Shown piece by piece: positions 6,933 to 9,017 of a stretch of DNA of 9,017 nucleotides. Origin of the DNA: Thermacetogenium sp. UBA5472 (lineage in GTDB: Bacteria; Bacillota; DSM-12270; Thermacetogeniales; Thermacetogeniaceae); contig DIQC01000050.1 in the NCBI GenBank assembly GCA_002426495.1, positions 1 to 9,017 on the forward strand, written 5' to 3'. Within the stretch, counting starts at the first letter, position 1; every line of letters starts with the position of its first letter. A program made the position numbers and the translations under genes. The notes under the pieces were generated by a model that was not told the DNA's origin, made no database searches, and saw only the letters and a list, made by a program, of their open reading frames with translations.

Positions 6933-7112
6933 TTAGTCAGCAGATGCATCTTCCACAACATTGCTGTCTTTAACATTGATAAATGCCCTTAAGCTGTCAT
7001 TTAACCGATCGACATCCACTTCGCCGCATATTATCAGCACAAGACTATCTTCTATTTCTATGCAGCAATTACATTCTTCGCTATCATTACCATTACATCC
7101 GTCTCGACGCAT
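6933..7112 (-). CDS. Small cysteine-rich protein, 59 aa, unrecognised
   Basis: A complete short ORF runs from ATG at 7112 to TAA at 6933. The protein starts MRRDGCNGNDSEECNCC, with cysteines at 6, 14, 16, 17 and 29, then a hydrophobic strand (SLVLIICG, 23-30) and an acidic, helix-like C-terminal half (EVDVDRLNDSLRAFINVKDS). The ribosome binding site GAAAGGGGCGG lies 8 bases or so before the start. Upstream are a good promoter and two palindromes, so expression seems real and controlled. It faces the DUF378 gene across the terminator. I do not recognise a family; the clustered cysteines could bind metal, but this is speculation. The absence of homology data keeps the confidence moderate. Confidence 0.6.
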   Translation of the reverse strand: MRRDGCNGNDSEECNCCIEIEDSLVLIICGEVDVDRLNDSLRAFINVKDSNVVEDASAD

Positions 7113-7134
7113 ATATTACCGCCCCTTTCATTGA

Positions 7135-7156
7135 ATATTACCTTGATTGGTAATAT
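7135..7156. promoter_or_regulatory. Operator-like inverted repeat at the start site of the small gene
   Basis: ATATTACC (7135-7142) and GGTAATAT (7149-7156) are perfect 8-bp arms around 6 bases. It abuts the leftward -10 box and covers the expected transcription start, where a repressor would act. It could also form a weak RNA hairpin. Confidence 0.5.
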
Positions 7157-7186
7157 ATTCTATGCGATATTGGCCAATTATGTTAA
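7157..7186 (-). promoter_or_regulatory. Promoter of the small cysteine-rich gene
   Basis: Read leftward, TTAACA (7186-7181) and TAGAAT (7162-7157) each match the sigma-A consensus at five of six positions, 18 bases apart. A perfect 10-base palindrome, ATTGGCCAAT (7169-7178), sits inside the spacer. Confidence 0.6.
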
Positions 7187-7212
7187 TACAACCTTAAACG
7201 ACCATATTTGCC

Positions 7213-7241
7213 TGTACAATATTTGTTCCGTCAAATATAAT
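7213..7241 (+). promoter_or_regulatory. Possible promoter of the ImmA-like/HsdR_N-like unit
   Basis: TGTACA (7213-7218) and a perfect TATAAT (7236-7241) are 17 bases apart. It is divergent from the small-gene promoter, with 26 bases between their -35 boxes. The leader to the next gene would be over 200 bases, so another promoter closer in is possible. Confidence 0.4.
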
Positions 7242-7460
7242 AGACTTGTTCAGTAGACCGATCTATAAAGGATTAATGACACCATCAGATACATGATCAT
7301 GGTCCGTATGATAAAGGCAATTGAGGATGAAGAGGCAAAGGAGCTTGGAGTCGGGTAAAACAATTTCTTTTATACAATAAGGTATCGTAGCTTAGCCGCA
7401 GCATTTATTTTATACATCTAAATATTGCTGTGGCTTTTTATTAAGATTGGAGCAGAACAA
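7242..7460 (+). other. Long leader with a gene-end fragment
   Basis: This stretch contains a short open frame, 7293-7358, reading MIMVRMIKAIEDEEAKELGVG, with no ribosome binding site at a usable distance. It is open back to a stop near 7264. It could be the decayed 3' end of a former gene or a leader peptide. The rest is AT-rich, with nothing I can support. Confidence 0.35.
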
Positions 7461-7820
7461 ATGTTTGATATAACGCAAAGTAAGCTATACCAGAAGCTAA
7501 TTGCCAACCCTGATATGGTGCAGGAAATACTAGATGCTCACAAGATCCGCACTCAGGTAGCTCCCTTGGGAAGAGATATAGCCGGCATGGTATATCGATC
7601 TCGCCAGGAGTTCTACTACATTGTCGGCAACTGGATGCTTGACTTTGATGCTCAGCAGTTTGTATTTCTGCATGAGTTGTATCACATTTTGGCCGAAGCA
7701 CCCAAAGAACCTTATTTACTACGGATGGATTGGTCAAGGGAGGAGGTGATGGCCGACCGTGTAGCTGAAGTAGCGGTAACTAAATATATGAAAATGGGAG
7801 GTAGTAGCCCTGAAGTTTAA
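7461..7820 (+). CDS. ImmA/IrrE-like HExxH metallopeptidase domain protein
   Basis: ImmA/IrrE proteins are zinc peptidases that often cleave a partner repressor in phages, mobile elements and stress systems. This short version (119 aa) shows HELYH at residues 71-75, preceded by hydrophobic QQFVFL, and WSREEVMADRVAE (91-103), in which Glu94 or Glu95 is the likely third zinc ligand, as in the family. The N-terminal part (residues 1-60) includes APLGRDIAGMVYRSRQEFYYIV, which fits the strand region before the active helix. I start at the ATG at 7461, with GGAG 9 bases upstream; a TTG 36 bases earlier lacks a site. No helix-turn-helix is seen in it, and no Xre-type repressor gene lies in the window. 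The gene overlaps the start of the next gene by 11 bases, so the two are probably co-translated. Confidence 0.75.
   Translation: MFDITQSKLYQKLIANPDMVQEILDAHKIRTQVAPLGRDIAGMVYRSRQEFYYIVGNWMLDFDAQQFVFLHELYHILAEAPKEPYLLRMDWSREEVMADRVAEVAVTKYMKMGGSSPEV
7796..7812 (+). promoter_or_regulatory. Ribosome binding site with CTG start of the HsdR_N-like gene
   Basis: GGGAGG (7796-7801) is followed 8 bases later by CTG (7810-7812), which opens the frame of the next gene. No ATG, GTG or TTG exists in that frame between the upstream TGA stop and 7885. Confidence 0.55.
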
Positions 7821-8961
7821 AGAAGGTCTCAAGCGATTATCGGTTCAAGTAGGTGAGAGACAGCAATATGTTTCCAACGAGGAAATGACCAAACAGGCTT
7901 TAATTATTCCTTTTCTTCAAGTACTCGGATACGATGTATTCAATCCCTTAGAGGTTAAGCCGGAATACATAGCCGATTTTGGTAAGAAAAAGGCAGAGAA
8001 AGTTGACTATGCAATCTTTAAAAATGATATTCCCATCATGTTTATTGAAGCAAAAGCTATTAGCGAAGAGCTTGGGAACCATTGCGCTCAACTAGAAAGA
8101 TATTTTAATGCAACACCGGAAGTGAGGGTTGCCATTCTTACCAACGGAATTGAATATAAATTTTTTACGGACCTAGATAAAGATAATATCATGGACGAAA
8201 ATCCATTCTTTAGAATTGATATTACTAATTTTTCCGATCCTGATATTGATATACTTGTTCAGTTTACAAGAGAGCGTTTCGATACTGATCTTATTATTAA
8301 AACTGCTGAGGAGCTTATTTATACCTCAAACCTCAATACAAAGCTACGTGAGTTGTTCAAAAATCCGCCGGATGATTTTATCAGATATTTAATAAAAGAT
8401 TTCAGTGATACAAGAATCACAACAAATGTTATTGACCGATTTCGTCCGATTGTAAAAAAGTCAATATCGATAGCTATTGTAGAACTCGTTAGTGAAGGTC
8501 TCTTCCAGCGTGAGGAGAAAGGCACAACAGAAGATAGTATAGTCGAGGAGCAAGTAAAAGAAGAAACGGGAGATACTCCTGAACACGGTGAAGAGGTAAA
8601 GAAAAAATCAATCATTACAACCGAAGAAGAGCTACGGTGTTATGAAATAATAAGGACACTGTTGACCGATACTGGACGCGATGTATCCGAACTGAGATGT
8701 AAGGATACCACTGTATATTTTGGAATATACAATAAAAATATATTTGGTTGGATAGTAAGGATTAACTTAGATAGCTCTAATAAGCATATATTAATAAAAT
8801 TGCCGGTAGAAAAAGCAGAATCATTGGCACCAGGGTTTAAAGTAGAGCAAGCCCCCAAAGGGCAAGGAGAAAGCAGAATCCTTATTGAATCGCCGGACGA
8901 TTTGGTTCAATTAAAAGATTTGATTTTAGAATGCTTTGACAGCGTATCGCAGAACAATTAA
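7810..8961 (+). CDS. Stand-alone protein with type I restriction HsdR N-terminal nuclease domain
   Basis: The N-terminal part resembles the PD-(D/E)xK domain of type I restriction R subunits: ALIIPFLQVLGYDVFNPLEV, then KVDYAIF with Asp66, FIEAK with Glu80 and Lys82, and QLERY (94-98), the QxxxY motif. No helicase motifs follow, so it is not a full HsdR. Residues 150-230 look helical, 234-265 form an acidic, charged linker, and a C-terminal domain of about 110 aa (LRCKDTTVYFGIYNKN, IRINLD-like strands) ends the 383-aa protein. Proteins of this design occur in prophages and accessory regions; their role is not settled. The first ATG (7885) would drop 25 residues (KFKEGLKRLSVQVGERQQ region) that homologues normally have, so I place the start at CTG 7810, with a well-spaced GGGAGG. 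Its AT-rich codon use differs from the cobalamin genes, which suggests transfer. It follows the ImmA-like gene with an 11-base overlap. Confidence 0.78.
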   Translation: MKFKEGLKRLSVQVGERQQYVSNEEMTKQALIIPFLQVLGYDVFNPLEVKPEYIADFGKKKAEKVDYAIFKNDIPIMFIEAKAISEELGNHCAQLERYFNATPEVRVAILTNGIEYKFFTDLDKDNIMDENPFFRIDITNFSDPDIDILVQFTRERFDTDLIIKTAEELIYTSNLNTKLRELFKNPPDDFIRYLIKDFSDTRITTNVIDRFRPIVKKSISIAIVELVSEGLFQREEKGTTEDSIVEEQVKEETGDTPEHGEEVKKKSIITTEEELRCYEIIRTLLTDTGRDVSELRCKDTTVYFGIYNKNIFGWIVRINLDSSNKHILIKLPVEKAESLAPGFKVEQAPKGQGESRILIESPDDLVQLKDLILECFDSVSQNN

Positions 8962-8995
8962 AGGATAAAGTGGTGATGCTGAAGATAATATTCCA

Positions 8996-9017
8996 AAATC
9001 CCAAGCGCTTGGGATTT
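8996..9017 (+). terminator. Perfect palindrome at the window end, likely terminator
   Basis: AAATCCCAAGC (8996-9006) and GCTTGGGATTT (9007-9017) are exact inverted halves. It lies 35 bases after the HsdR_N-like stop and ends in TTT, as an intrinsic terminator would, but the following bases are outside the window. Confidence 0.5.

Noticed and set aside
6770..6973. Rightward 67-codon frame after the DUF378 gene
   Set aside because: It runs through the strong terminator at 6871-6892 and has no ribosome binding site or family likeness.
7292..7301. Ten-base palindrome CATGATCATG
   Set aside because: It is too short to mean anything without copies elsewhere.
7425..7460. TTG 7425 as start of the ImmA-like gene
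   Set aside because: There is no ribosome binding site there, whereas the ATG at 7461 has GGAG at a good distance.
1..9017. CRISPR array, tRNA, rRNA, intact insertion sequence
   Set aside because: No spaced direct repeats, no tRNA-like cloverleaf and no transposase frame were seen on either strand.

Overview
The window looks like chromosomal DNA of an anaerobic, B12-making Bacillota, probably of the Clostridia. The signs are strong AAGGAGG-type ribosome binding sites, several TTG starts, sigma-A-like promoters, a class of cobalamin genes typical of that group and a DUF378 membrane protein. This is inference from gene content and signals; no 16S or other marker gene is present.

Positions 1-5100 are transcribed leftward and hold a cobalamin locus. 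A sigma-A-like promoter (about 5101-5073) drives a cobalamin riboswitch (5048-4884) and a likely terminator platform. Then follow cbiB (adenosylcobinamide-phosphate synthase), a PduX-like L-threonine kinase, and cobD (threonine-phosphate decarboxylase), which overlaps the kinase by 32 bases. After a gap of about 300 bases containing hairpins come a MOSC-domain gene and a cobQ-type gene. The kinase makes threonine phosphate, CobD decarboxylates it to aminopropanol phosphate, CobQ-type enzyme makes cobyric acid, and CbiB joins the two: together this is the assembly of the aminopropanol arm of B12. The CobQ-type protein is odd: it keeps the ATP-binding amidating domain and the extreme C-terminal tail but has no glutamine amidotransferase domain. 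The MOSC gene lies between two related REP-like palindromes.

Positions 5100-6900 are transcribed rightward. A promoter back to back with that of the riboswitch drives an M29-family metallo-aminopeptidase with all metal ligands visible. A DUF378 small membrane protein follows, closed by a strong intrinsic terminator (6871-6892).

Positions 6900-9017 are more AT-rich and look accessory. A short, cysteine-rich leftward ORF of 59 residues (7112-6933) has its own promoter with two palindromes on it. Facing away from it is a two-gene unit: a small ImmA/IrrE-like HExxH protein, then a stand-alone protein with a type I restriction HsdR N-terminal nuclease domain. The second gene seems to start at a CTG codon inside the end of the first. 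The window ends in a perfect 22-base palindrome that may be the terminator of this unit.
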